Source: Brachionus manjavacas (Eukaryota > Rotifera > Eurotatoria > Ploima > Brachionidae). From it: a stretch of 64,000 nucleotides of DNA. The stretch is taken from contig JAHQIY010000003.1 of assembly GCA_019054805.1 (NCBI GenBank), positions 3,100,001 to 3,164,000 on the forward strand, written 5' to 3'. This document shows positions 1 through 12,100 of the stretch, piece by piece (the first letter of the stretch is position 1; each line of letters begins with the position of its first letter). The notes beneath the pieces were generated by a model. The model was not told the DNA's origin. It made no database searches and worked only from the letters and a program-made list of their open reading frames with translations. The position numbers and the translations under genes are program-made.

Positions 1-140
1 TTAATTTCAAAGAAACTTTCTCAACAAATTTAGGAATATTTTTAAACGATGATGAATATTTTGTTTTATATGAAGCACTTTGGAAGTTTTTACCGAATGA
101 GACCTCATTTGAAATTGATAAAACTGCACAGCTAAAATAA
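1..140 (+). CDS. Partial open frame, 3' end only, unknown
   Basis: The plus-strand frame starting at base 3 is open for 45 codons from the window edge to a TAA at 138-140. It reads GIFLNDDEYFVLYEALWKFL and ends TAQLK. The amino-acid mix (W, F, E, D) looks more like protein than random AT-rich sequence, but no family is recognised. It lies in what should be PSME4 intron 13, antisense to that gene, so a transposon ORF is the likeliest source. The frame may equally be chance. Confidence 0.3.
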   Translation, partial: NFKETFSTNLGIFLNDDEYFVLYEALWKFLPNETSFEIDKTAQLK

Positions 141-363
141 TGGATAAAGATTTAGGCATCTATTTTTTAAAACTATAATTTTTTGGGAAAATTGAAGTTA
201 ATGATCAAATTTAAATTTCGAATCAAAATTTCTAATTTTAGATTTAAAAAAAAAAGCTATCTCTATAAATTTTTAACAATAAATGACAACTCTTTATTAA
301 ACATGATCTGTTTAGTCTTTTTGAAATTGAAAATCTTTTGAAAATTGATAGTCTCAATTTTTG

Positions 364-364
<1 letters not shown>

Positions 365-403
<39 letters not shown>

Positions 404-745
404 TATAATAATAAGCTACAGCAAGCAAGCTTGCGGAGATGACCTACTAGGAGAACATCTATGGTAGCCGAAATTGTGCAGAAAAGATGGAAAACAACAA
501 ACAAATATATTATTTTTTTTTTTTTAGTTCAGTAAGAGTCATTGTTTAATTTAATCTAAGAAAGTTACTTTTGAATGAAGATGATGAAAAGCAAGGGGCC
601 GAGAACAGTTCCTTGGGGTACACCGCTTAAAACTTCTACCCATTCTGAGGTACAGCCTCTCATTGCAACTCTTTGACGTCTTTCAATCAAAAAGTTTTTA
701 ATCCAATTTATTAAGTTATTATCAAAACCATAAGTCTTTGACGTG
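365..745 (-). repeat. LINE-B fragment (reverse transcriptase piece joined to 3' tail)
   Basis: On the minus strand 715-585 reads SEWVEVLSGVPQGTVLGPLL, a LINE reverse-transcriptase core nearly identical to the plus-strand copy at 2160-2240. The frame then breaks off and is followed by the family's 3' end (CTACCATAGATGTTCTCC...CTGTAGCTTA) and a (TTA)n microsatellite at 371-411. The thumb region and most of the 3' half are missing, so this is an internally deleted, 5'-truncated copy. Confidence 0.75.
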
Positions 746-1198
746 GAATTAAGTATTGTGTGGAATTAAGTAAATATTATGTACAAGAATTTTACAAAGG
801 AAAAATATGCAAGAATAAAAAATAGAATTACAGTTTAAATACTATTACAAATCAAATAAAATTACAATTTAAATAGAATTACAATGAAAAATTAAAATAG
901 AAGAAGTATACAAAAAAAAAGGTGGAAGGAACTAGTGCGCGTTAGTGAAATCATATGCTAGACTTGAAGGCGTAAAGTTTGCTTTTATAAATTGAAAAAA
1001 AAATTTGTAATTTATTAATCGAATTTTTTTTTATTTTTTGAATTTTAAATTTTGCTTTTTAGAAAAAAAAATAATTTCCCCGGACAGCTAATCTTGGATT
1101 TTTCTGGCTATCAACCAATTTTGATCATAACCAAATTAAAGAATTTCCTCACAAAAATTTAAAGGTTAGTAAAAATTTTTTAATTCAGTCTATTTCGA

Positions 1199-1450
1199 AT
1201 GAATAGTACAATCTTGAAAATTGCTGTTATTAAAATAACAGTAAAGTATGACCTAACAGATCTGCAAAACTTTATTGATATTGTTGGAACCCATTTCATC
1301 AATAATCAACGGTGTCTTGTTCAACTATCAGGATATTATAGGCGGTGTAATTTCTGCAAAATTTTTTGTCATATCCATTCAGAATATGAATCGTTCAAAA
1401 AATTTTGCAAGAAATGTTTCGCGAGAGGCCATTACTTAGCTTATTATTAA
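1199..1450 (+). pseudogene. LINE ORF1-like fragment with zinc-knuckle remnants
   Basis: 83 codons from an ATG. The C-terminal half is Cys-rich: CNFCKIFCHIHSEYE, then FCKKCFARGHYLAY, a CX2CX4H arrangement like the gag-type knuckles of LINE ORF1 proteins. The final Cys is absent before the stop. It lies about 240 bp upstream of the LINE-A reverse-transcriptase fragment on the same strand and so may be part of the same insertion. It is in PSME4 intron 13, opposite to the gene. Confidence 0.5.
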
Positions 1451-1674
1451 TTAATGTCAACTAGACCTTTTTGGAGGAAAATAAATAAGTTTGGATCAAA
1501 AAAAAGACAAATATCTCACTATTCAAAAAAAGAGAGGAAAATAATTCAAATACAGAAATAGGAGAAAAAATATTGCGATCTTTTAGAAGCAACCTATAGT
1601 CCTCATATGATCTTGTTGAATCCGAATAAGAGATATAAGAACTAGCGGGTTCTGAGTTCTAGAGTTATTAAGAT

Positions 1675-3984
1675 CCTAATAACTCTTGTCCAATTAGTAT
1701 GACAAGTTGCCTTGGCAAGTTACTTGAACGGATTATTTACACTAGAATATATATACTAAATTTACTTGAAAACGATAAATTATTTATTCAAGAGCCATCA
1801 TGATTTAGAAAAACTAGACGCACTGCAGATAATCTTTATTTTCCTATTCAAAAAGTTGAAGATTCTTTTAATAGAAAGACAAATGTATGTTGTCTTTATT
1901 TTGACATTTCTAAAGCTTTTGATTGAGTTTAGCATGATAGACTAATTTACAAGCTAATTAAAATTGATCTCCCTCCTTATCGAGGCTTCAAACTGTGGAT
2001 TTACGTGTATACTTGTATCCATGGACTTGGCAAAAGCTTTTGACAAGGTATCACTTCGCAGGCTATTAGTAAAGTTAGAGACTTATGGTTTTGATAATAA
2101 ACTAATAAGATGGATTAAAAACTTTTTGATTGAAAAACGTCAAAGAGTGGCAATGGGAGGCTGTACCTCAGAATGGGTAGAAGTTTTAAGCGGCGTACCC
2201 CAAGGAACGGTTCTCGGCCCCTTGCTTTTCATTATCTTCATTAATTACCGGATTGTGCAAATTGTTTGCTGATGACACAAAACTTGTATCTATTATTCGG
2301 AATCAAATGGACTTAACTTATCTACGAAACAAAATGACATAAATCAGCTGTTGAGTGGTCAAACACATGGAAAATGGAGTTCAATGATGATAAATGCAAA
2401 TTCATGGCGTTCAATAACAAGCACTTTTCAATTAGCTTAAAAATGAAAGGGAAACCACTTAATCAAACTGAAAGAGAACGGGACCTAGACATCATCATTA
2501 CTAGCAATCTCAAATGGAACACTCAAGTTTTTCATGCTGCCAACAAAGCAAATACCGTCCTCGCTATGCTGAAAAAAACTTTCAAATGTTGGACCCTACA
2601 TACATTTCGAAAACTATATATTGCATTTGTAGGACCACACTTGGAATATGCCATAGTAGTGAGGAGTCCTTATAAAAAAAAGGATATTTTGCAGTGCTTG
2701 AAAGAGTTCAAAGACGAGCAACTAAACTAGTAAAGATCATAAGGGACTTGCCGTAGGACTGCAGACTCAAAAAGCTAGGCTTGACAACACAATCGATGGA
2801 CCAGTGCGTAGCGTTCGCGGAAGCAAACACCGTTTGGAAAAGCAGTTAACCAAGAATGGATACAGAGAACATTTTCTGTTGAATAGAGTTGTTGACAATT
2901 GGAACAATTTAACAACAGAGGCTATCACATCCAGAAGCAAAAGCCTCTTCAAGAAAAGAGAAGACGATTCAGGAGCCTTCACGGTGCAAAAATTGCTAAC
3001 ATAGCAAGCAATAGCTTGCTCTACAGTTAACATGTTGTAGCCTATTATTATTATTATTATTATTATCTTATTTATTTGATAAGATCGTTTCTCCATTTAA
3101 GATCTTTTAAAGAATAAATGTAAATGATCATCTAAGTCAATATCATCTTAAAGCAAGAGTTCCACAAGGGCCAGTAATTAGTCCACTTCTTTTTAGCATT
3201 TCATAAATGACAAACCAAAACGAAACAAAACAAACTGTCAATATTCACTTCTTTTTGCGGATCATTTGGCTTTTTTTTTATTTTCAAAAAGATAGGAAAT
3301 CTTGAAAACATGATTAATAAGTCCCTAAAAGTATTTGAAAGATGGCTTTTCAGATAAAAAATGAAAATTTCTATTAAAAAGTTATGTTACATGATCTTTG
3401 AGAAAAAAACTAAAATTAAAATCAATCTTGACCTTAAAATTAATGGTTACAATTTAAATTATGAAGAAAAAGTTAAATTTTTAGGCATCACATTGGGCTC
3501 AAAACTTACATTAAGTCCAATGGTAGATGAATTAAAAGAGCGCTGTAATTCAAGGCTTAATATAATAAAATATATCTCAAATAGGAAATGGGGTTTAAAA
3601 CCAAAAACCTTAGGAAATATTTACAAATCTTTGATAGGATTAATCTTGGATTATTCTTTTCCTTGTTTAAATTTATTCTCAGAAACTAACATCAAAAAAT
3701 TACAAGTTATTCAAAATTCAGCAGTTCGAGTTAGAGATATGTCAGGGTAGGTTTGAGTCTTCTGCTCCATTGATCGTCAGACTGGTGGAAGAATATTGTG
3801 AAGGTTTTGAATCAAGATTTATCGAATATCCAACTCCATTGTGTAATTCCTATCAAATATTTAAACATATCTAACCTCTAGATATTTCAACTTAACGTTT
3901 TTAATTTTATTTTCATTTTTTTAATTTTCATTTTATTTTTATTCTGAAGGAGCATTAGCTCGGCACAGATTTACAAATAAATAA
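1675..3984 (+). repeat. LINE-A copy, split by a LINE-B insertion
   Basis: The RT fingers lie at 1690-1983 (PISMTSCLGKLLERIIYTRI, FRKTRRTADNL, CLYFDISKAFD with stops at D*V*HDRL). The frame resumes after a foreign segment at about 3070 with the block matching VNDHLSEEYQITA...PQGSVISP of the other LINE-A copies. It then gives the C-terminal ORF at 3361-3750 (KFLGITLGSKL, KERCNSRLNIIKYIS, LDYSFPCLN). The 3' end is CTGAAGGAGCATTAGCTCGG followed by AAATAAATAAAT at about 3950-3984. Multiple stops and frameshifts make it non-functional. Confidence 0.75.
1984..3066 (+). repeat. LINE-B copy, 5'-truncated, nested inside LINE-A
   Basis: RT core at 1964-2272 (MDLAKAFDKVSLRRLLVKLE, GVPQGTVLGPLLFIIF); FADDTKL in a shifted frame at about 2258-2284; thumb at 2374-2730 (ERERDLDIIITSNLKWNTQV, FVGPHLEYA); 3' end of the ORF at 2804-3004 (LNRVVDNWNNLTTEA). 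It ends in TGTAGCC(TATT)(ATT)n at 3038-3066. CR1/L2/Jockey-type organisation by motif; the exact clade is not assigned. Several frameshifts. Confidence 0.78.
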
Positions 3985-4288
3985 ATCATTATAACTTCTA
4001 TCGGATTCCATTACAAAAACTTTTGACTAAATTAAATTGATTTATTTATCTAATTTTCAATTTTTTTTCACAAAACCCAAAACCCCTAACCCATTAAGCA
4101 AAATCAAATATGCGGCAGTTCAATTTTTTATTAATGCTGCCTCTCTAAAATATCTTGGTAATAGGAAAAAAGACCACAGTTCGAGCGCGACTGTCTAAAT
4201 TTTAAAAATTTTAAAACAATTTTTTTGTTCTAATCAAAAAATAAAATAAAACTAAAAAAATAAATCCATAATTATTTAAAGTACTTAC
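3985..4288 (-). other. Proximal part of PSME4 intron 13, no further feature
   Basis: AT-rich sequence between the LINE-A tail and the splice donor of PSME4 exon 13 at 4288-4283. No ORF, RNA gene or repeat recognised apart from homopolymer runs. Confidence 0.5.
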
Positions 4289-6166
4289 GGATAAATGATT
4301 TCTCTTATTAACTTGTTTGAATGTCCCATAAAGTGAGTTAAATCTTCAATTAACTCATTCCAAAACTCTCCTAATCTCCACTCGAACTGACTCAAGCTTG
4401 TCAATAGCTGCATAAAATTTGTCGTCTTAAAAGCTGGCTTTGTTTTAGCGTCCATCAAATTTAGCTCATTTAAAATTTTAACAAAACCGTTCTTAAAATA
4501 ATTCAAATAAAAAGTCATTCGTCTTGGATCTTGGTCCTCGAATGAATTAGAAAAACATTCTGTCCAGATATCAATTGTATCTTTGGTCATATGTTCCACA
4601 ATCAAATCAAACAAACTCTCTAATTGTGTCCACAAACCGCAAAGCTCCTCATACGGCCAATACTTAGATCCTCTAATCAACCCACTAGTCAATTCAGCAG
4701 CAAGTTTGTGACTGCACTCAGTAGTTTTGGTATCCCGGACCAAATTGAAAAGATGCTCAAATAAACCCTCAAAAACTTCCACTGATCCATAGTTTCTGAA
4801 CAGAGACTTGAACAAATAGAACTTTTTGGCGTCAAACCTTTTCTCGCACTTGTCATCTTCAAGCTGACTTAAACGCAAAAATTTTTTGACAAAATTTCTG
4901 TTTTTAAATCTTGAAAAAATTTGCTCCATCGCTTCAGAATACTTGCCATTTATGTCTTCCGAGTAGGTCAGTCTGTGATTAGAGGCTATTTGCAATCGGC
5001 TAGGCCATGTGTAGTAGCCCCAGTAGGACTTGTCCAAAAACTTTCCATTTTGCCACTCAGCAAAATTGTGATTGTACAAATTCCATTCGTTGTCTTTGCG
5101 GTATCCTGGCGCATAGGTATTTACCCGAGCCTGCTCTATAAGCTCCTCGGTTTGGAATTCACTCATCACTTTCTTAAACTTGCACATTTTCATTATCATA
5201 CACAGCGCATCGGTTGAGATGCGCCGGAAATTTCGCTTTTCATGGACCAAATTTTTGGCAAACATTTCAACGCATTCTGGCGACAAAAGGCCAGCACTGG
5301 TCCTACAAGAATCGAGAAGAAATATCAAAGAAAAAAGACTTATTTCTTTGCTTTTGGGACAAGTGCTTGAATCGTTGACTATGTCGATCAAGTCGTCCAT
5401 TAGTTTGGAAATTATTTGGTTTTCAAAAGTGCATTTTTGTCTGAATAGCTTTAGTCTGAGCTCATCGGTGGCAAATGTGGTCGAAGAGCACAACTCGTAG
5501 GCTGATGACACAGTCTGGTCACTCAAGCATATTTGGTTGTTGAATGAGTTGAAGTTAAGATTGGCGCTGAAAAAAATGCTGTCCAATAATTTTTGAATGG
5601 TTTCATTGTCGAAGTATTTGCAGCGAAAAAGACTTGGCCACAGCTTGCCCAGGATGTACCAGTCTTGTTTTATTAGCAGAGAGGTTTGGATGGAATTTCC
5701 CTTTAGCAAAAGAAGACAGCCTTCGAGTTGTTCTTTGGTGATTTTTTTGTCTGTGTGAGTTTTGTTCAAAAATTTGACAATGTTGGGCAGAATTGTTAGA
5801 ATTGAATATTGAAATTGAGACAAAAGTTCGAAAAGCTGTGTTCGGGCTTCTTCGCGAACCACTTGATAGAATGAGTTAATGGATAAATTGGTGAGAGCAA
5901 TGATTGCTTGGTAATCAAGGTCAGATAGAGTTGTGTGTAAATGAAAGCAGCGAAATTCGTATTGAAGCATAACACGGCGGATCAGCTCTTCTCTGGGATA
6001 TTTTTTCTCAATTAACTATTTCAATAAAAGTAAAAATTTCAAAATTTTTTCTGGGCCTAATTATTACTTTGTTCTGAATTGTGGATTTATTCACGAAATG
6101 GTTTTTCCATGATTTTTCGAAATCGCTAGGCAAAGAGCCGAATATCGAGCAGGAAGTGGACAAAAT
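4289..6166 (-). CDS. PSME4: PSME4 exons 12-13 (residues 965-1572)
   Basis: Exon 12 (99 bp) encodes ILSTSCSIFGSLPSDFEKSW and ends STIQNK. A 52-bp intron follows. Exon 13 (1727 bp) begins LIEKKYPREELIRRVMLQYE and contains SLFRNYGSVEVF, SYWGYYTWPS and LTSGLIRGSKYWPYEELC, the strongest family match in the window. It ends at CC|GTAAGT in the middle of the protein family, so at least one further exon must lie to the left of the window. Confidence 0.94.
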
Positions 6167-9100
6167 CTTAAATATATTAGTAATTTAATTTTGTTCAGAA
6201 TAAGGCTTTTTGTAATAAATTTTAATTTTTTCTAGTTTAGTTTAATTTAGCAATGCTGCGATTTTGGCGTACTCAGGTATTCTAAAAAGGCTATTAGTAT
6301 TTCGTGCCACAAAAATAGTTGAAAATACCACTAAAGATAATTGAAGCATACCTTTTTTTTTAATATTAACAAATTAAATAAAATTTAATTTATTTTTTAT
6401 TTTTTTAAAGTATTTTTATTAAAGTGAGTTGAGTATTCCACTCTTTGTCTCACTGAACAGTTAATTTTAAATTTAATTTTTAAAAAAGAATAAAAATAAA
6501 TAAAAAATAAAATAAAAAGTGAGTAGGTTTTAATATCTCTAAAGACATTGCTGTGAAATTTTTTCGTACGGGTTGTCCTATTCTAACTGAAAATTATAAA
6601 TCTATCTGGAACCAACTAAATTTTCAATATTTACCCTTAAATTACTGACACAAATAGGCTCCTTAAAGGGACTGAAAATGCTTTCTAATTTATTTACAAA
6701 ACACGGAGCCTTTTCCTCATCTTCAATATTTTTTTGGTTCGGATCTGTGTTTAGGAATGGGATTATTTGTTTTTTTTCGGCTAATTATTTATTTATTTAT
6801 TTGTATATCTGTACCGAGCTTAAGCTCCTTCAGATTAAAAAAAAAATAAAAAATATAATAAAAAATCAAAATAAGGTTAAATAGAATAAAATAAGAATAA
6901 AAAATAAAAAAAAAATAAATTAAAAATAATATAAGTTAAAAAATAGAGAAATATTAAAATTAAAATAAGATAAATTAAGATAGAGAGTTACAAAATACAT
7001 TTTCTAAATATCTGATGGTTCAGGAAAAAAAGAAGAAATAGTAAGGTAGCAATTACACAATGGAGTTGGGTACTCGATATTTCTTGATTCGAAACCTTTG
7101 TTATATTCTTCCACCAGTCTGAAAACTATTGGAACAGAGTGGCTCAGCCCTGCCCTAACATATCTCTCACTCAACTCAAAAAGTCGATTTGAGACTGTCA
7201 GTAGTTTAAGTTTTTATATGCTTCATGATGTAATATGTTGGAGTGAGTATCATATCTTAGTTTTAGTATAGAACGAACTGCTGAATTTTGGATTACTTCC
7301 AACCTTTTTATATTAGTTTCTGAAAGAGAGTTAAGACAAGGGAAAGAATGATCTAGAATAGATCCTATCAAAGACTTATAAAGATTTCCTAAAGTTTTAA
7401 AGTCAAGGCCCAATTTTTTTTTTGATAAGATTTTGATTAAGTTTAGCCTTGAATTGCATCGTTCTTTAATTTCTTCTATCATTGAAGAAAAGGTTAGTTT
7501 AGAATCGAATTTAATTCCTAGGAACTTTATTTCTTTTAGGGTTTCGATTTTATTCCCATAGATCCTTAAATTAAACACAGAACTTTCTTTGTTGTTTTTA
7601 GTAAAAATCATTGAGCAAGACTGTTCAACCGAAATCTTCATTTTCCACTTGAAAAGCCACTGTTCTAATTCAACTAAGTACTTATTCATCTTACTTTCTA
7701 TTTCCATTTTTTTATAAATAAAAAAAGTCACAAGATCGTCTGCAAAGAGAAGTTAATATTCAATATTAGATTTATTTCTTTTAAGAATATCATTAATAAA
7801 TATACTAAATAATAAAGACACCTCAAACAAGAGGAATCTGGTACATGCTGGTTCTGGTTAAAGAACAATTATTGTTATCATGCTTCTTTTTGCTGTTTTA
7901 GACTAAGTAAGTATTTTTTATTCTAACGATGTAACTTTATTCTAATATTAATTTTCTTTTATTTTAGGACTCATGAATTTCGAAAAAATTGGTATAGCCA
8001 TATAAACAAAGTTAAATTATAAAAACTCAAAGCCAAGCCAACGAAAAGTATCCAAAATGTAATGCTGATATGCAGATACTAAATGGTTTCTATTGCCCGA
8101 ATGGTTGTAACTAAAAAAAGAATGGTTTAATCAATTTAATTTAATTTTTATCCTATTACGTACATTTCTACTAATTTTGTTCTACTTTTACTATTAAAGT
8201 TTTTTTTTATAATTTATAAGTTCTTGAAATTAAAATAAATAAATACATTTCTATTTTATTAATTTTGTTTTCTTTTAAAAAATTTGTTAATAACGAAATT
8301 TTCAGTAATTACCAAATTTACTATTCACAAGTATTAAGGGTCTTTTAGAAATTCAATTAAAAATCATTAAACAAGATTTTTATCCTTTACCAAAAATTAA
8401 CTGGTAAAGTTTAAATCTTTTTCCCACAAAAAATTAATTTTATTTAGAAATTTGTAAAAAATTTAAATTTCACAAAAATTAAACAAAATAACTCATTAAT
8501 AATTTAGTTTATCTCATAGTTGCACATTCAAAAGCAAGAGATCACTTTAGAAATTTCTAACTATGTCCATAAGAATTGGACCCTGCTATTTGTTTTGTAC
8601 ATAAATGACCTACCTGACTGCGTTTCAAATAAAATGGAATTTTATTCAGATGACTCGAAAATACTCGGTATAGTTAATAATGTTTATGAGAGAGCGATGT
8701 TACAGAAATATCTGGATGCAGAATGTCAATGGATAGAGGTTTGGCGTATGGGATTTTGTGCTAACAAATGTAAAGTAATGCATTTCGGCAGACTAAATGA
8801 AAGGCATAAATATACACAAAAAAGCAACAGGAATGTTATACTAGCGACCACAGATTGTGAAAGGGATCTTGGAGTGATGGTTTCATCAGATTTGAAGTGG
8901 ACCAGCCAAGTGAAAAGTGCTTGTGCGAAAGCGAGTAGGGTGCTAGGAATGCTAAAGCGAACGTTTACAAGTAGAGAGGAAAGACTGTGGGTAAGATTGT
9001 ATATATCCATGGTGAGACCCCACCTAGATTACGCAGTGCAGGTTTGGAATCCAAGTATGAAAATGGACGTGAATGCGTTGAAAAAGGTGCAAGAGAGGGC

Positions 9101-12100
9101 AACAAAAATACCTTTGTCTGTAAGAAATATGCCGAATATGAAAAGAGGCTGAAAAAATTAGGACTGACAAAGCTGAGTGAAAGAAGAGTGAGAGGGGACT
9201 TGATTGAAATGTACAAACTAGTGAATGGAATAGAAAAGGTATGCTTGGTCAAGAATCTAGTGAATAAATCAGAAAACAAGGGACCAGCCGGGGCGTTAAG
9301 AGGAAATAGCATCAGAGTCCAGAGAGAAAATTAGAAAATAATCCCAGCTAAAATTAGAAACGATTTTGAGGCTGCAGTAAATGCCAGACATGTATTTTTC
9401 TCAAACAGAGTAGTTCCGCATTGGAATAGGTTGCCAGAAAACGTGGTGAAATCCAAGTCAACTGCTAATTTTAAAATGGCTTTAGATAAGTTCAATGGAA
9501 TCGGCTGCTACAGCTCTACACGGCCAATTGGCGGTGTTGGGCTTAGACAATCTACATGTTAGGTGTCGCAGCAAGAACTACTACTACTACTACTAGAATG
9601 CACTCGGACTGTCTTATGAGAATATAATCTTTTTTTTTTCTTAAATTTTATGACTTAATATTACCTGTATTTCCAAAATTATTAATTTAGTGTCAGACAA
9701 AATGTTTTGTTTACTTATTTTATTGTTCAAATTAATTATTATATTGCTCAAAATTTCATTTCAAATTAATAATGTCTATTTTTTTATTTTCGTGTTCAAA
9801 ATTATTAACAAAAATTTTAAAATAAAAAAAATTTATAAAAATTAACCAAAATTATATTATTTTCCAAGTCATTTTAAAAAATGACAGTGACATATAAAAT
9901 AATGCACCAATAATTTTGGCATAAATTTTCGTCAGTAAACAACAGTTGTTTTTTTAAGATTATTTAATTCAAAAAAGCAAATAATTGGATTATCATAGTA
10001 ATATATTTTCAGAAAAATTTAAAGAAAAAAACTTTTTCTAATAAGGTAGTTTTTTTGTAAAATTTTGATTTTGACGAGTTAATTAAGTGAAGCACGAAGT
10101 GAAAGCGAAAGTGAATAGTCTAAAGTTAAAGGAAAAAGAATGAAAACAGACTTGCGCAAAAGTCAAAAGAAATCTAATTTTAAAGAATTTTCAAAGTCAT
10201 ATCAGATGGGTTGTAAAAGAACGATTTTTAGAAAAAAATAGATTTTTTTATTTAGAAAAAAAAAGAAAATTATTTTCAAATTTTTATTTAATTTAAAAAA
10301 AAATAATAAATGAATAGAATTTTATTTATTAATCTGTTGTTTATTTGTAAAAAATCATAGATAAAAAGTTTGATTATTTAAGACTTAATATTACCTGTAA
10401 TTCCAATTTTATTAATTTAGTGTCCGAAAAATTATCAGTAATTATTAATTAATGTCAAAATTATTTTTTTTTGTGTTCAAAAACTTATTTCTGTTCATAT
10501 TTTTATTTATTGTTCAATTTCAGTAAAAACAATATATTTTTTTATGTCTAATCTATTTACAATATTTAGTTCTAGTGCAATTATTAGAACATTACTAAAT
10601 TCTTCAACACTTACATCAACTTCTTTTTCATTACCAATTTCTTTTTCTTCTATTTTTAAACCATTTTTAGCAACATATTCATTTAGTCTTTTAATCAATA
10701 CAGCTTAAGTAACATGTTACGAATTATTGAATTCTTTAGATTTTATTTTGCGATTATTCGGCAAGAAAGTTGACAAATATTTTGAGTAAAATATAAAAAC
10801 TGGGACGAAAACTAAATAATTATAGCAAAATAAAAAAAAAATTTTCACAAATTTAATACACATGAAAATAAATTTTTGAACAGTAAAATAAATTTTTGGA
10901 ATCACAGGTTTAAAAGAATGAAAACAATTAAAAATGGATAAATCGTAAAAAATAGCCTTTTTTACGATTTATCCACAGAATTTCAAATTTTTAATTTATT
11001 GAAAATTATTTAAAAAAAAAATTTTTTTAGATAACATAGTTATGCTTGTTGTTTTCCATGCTTTGGGAATCCTACAGTGTTCAGGCCTAAAATTATAACA
11101 AGATAAAATTCAAAATATCTCCTTTAATAAATTTTAATAAACTGTTAGTTTCTCAGAAATTGAAATCTTTGAAACACTTTTTTTTTAGATATTTTTGAGA
11201 ACAGTACAATTCACAGTTGGAAAAATTTTTCAAAAAATTTTAAGTTATTAATACCAAGTGAATTTGAAAAATTCAAATTGGGAAATTACATCACGAAAAG
11301 CTTTTATTTTTTTTTAAAATTACAAATAATAATTATTCTATTTTTTTCGATTTCTTATTCTTATTTTTCCTTCAATTAAGTCATTTCTTTAAAGCAATTT
11401 TGATATCATTCATTAATTAACCGAATATTTATGTAAATTTTTTTTGTGAACAAAAAAACTTTTAATTTTTATTAAACTTTAATTTGTAAAAATTAAAGCC
11501 AAAATTAATACACATTTATCCGACCTGACTACAATTTTTAATGGTCTGCCCTGATAGTCTTCTCTTATGTCCCCTTTGTGGAAACCCAGGGCAAAAGAAA
11601 TTTTTTTCAACCTTGCCTGATAACTTCTGGGATTTTAGTATGAAAATTGAAATCTAGTAAAGCTCTGACGTTTTGTATTTTTTAATGAAAGGAAAAACAT
11701 TACAAATTAAATTTAAACTTTACTTACTCTTGATAGCAAAATGATCATAACTGTATCATTGGATTTTTCTTCGATAATCTTATCCACCAATTTAAGACTA
11801 AATTCGACGACTTCTTTTCTCAAATTAAGCAAAATTCGCTTGTCTGAATCACTCAAGCTAAAATATTCATGTGACTGTTCATTAATGTTAACTGATTCAA
11901 ATCCCAGTCCTTTGTTTAATTCCTCTCTTTGTGCACAATTCACCAAAGAGTCAATACTTGGATAAAAATTAATTTTTGATTGTAATTTAATTTAGGCATT
12001 GTTTAATTTTAATAGAAAAAAAAATAGCGAATAAAAATAAAAAAATAAAATTTTTCTTAAAGTCTAAAAATCTGAAATCATCATTGTATCACCTTAATTG

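Noticed and set aside
2767-3096. Minus-strand open frame of about 109 codons
   Set aside because: Antisense to the LINE-B C-terminus, which has recognisable motifs on the plus strand; the frame also runs through the microsatellite.
4921-5500. Plus-strand open frames opposite PSME4
   Set aside because: Antisense to PSME4 exon 13, which aligns along its whole length with the family.
8726-9312. Minus-strand open frames of about 94 and 115 codons
   Set aside because: Antisense shadows of the LINE-C reverse transcriptase.
10507-10905. Two minus-strand frames of about 60 codons
   Set aside because: AT-rich, no recognised family, no splice context; lie inside a 5.5-kb intron. The first (NGLKIEEKEIGNEKEVDVS) looks mildly protein-like but cannot be supported.
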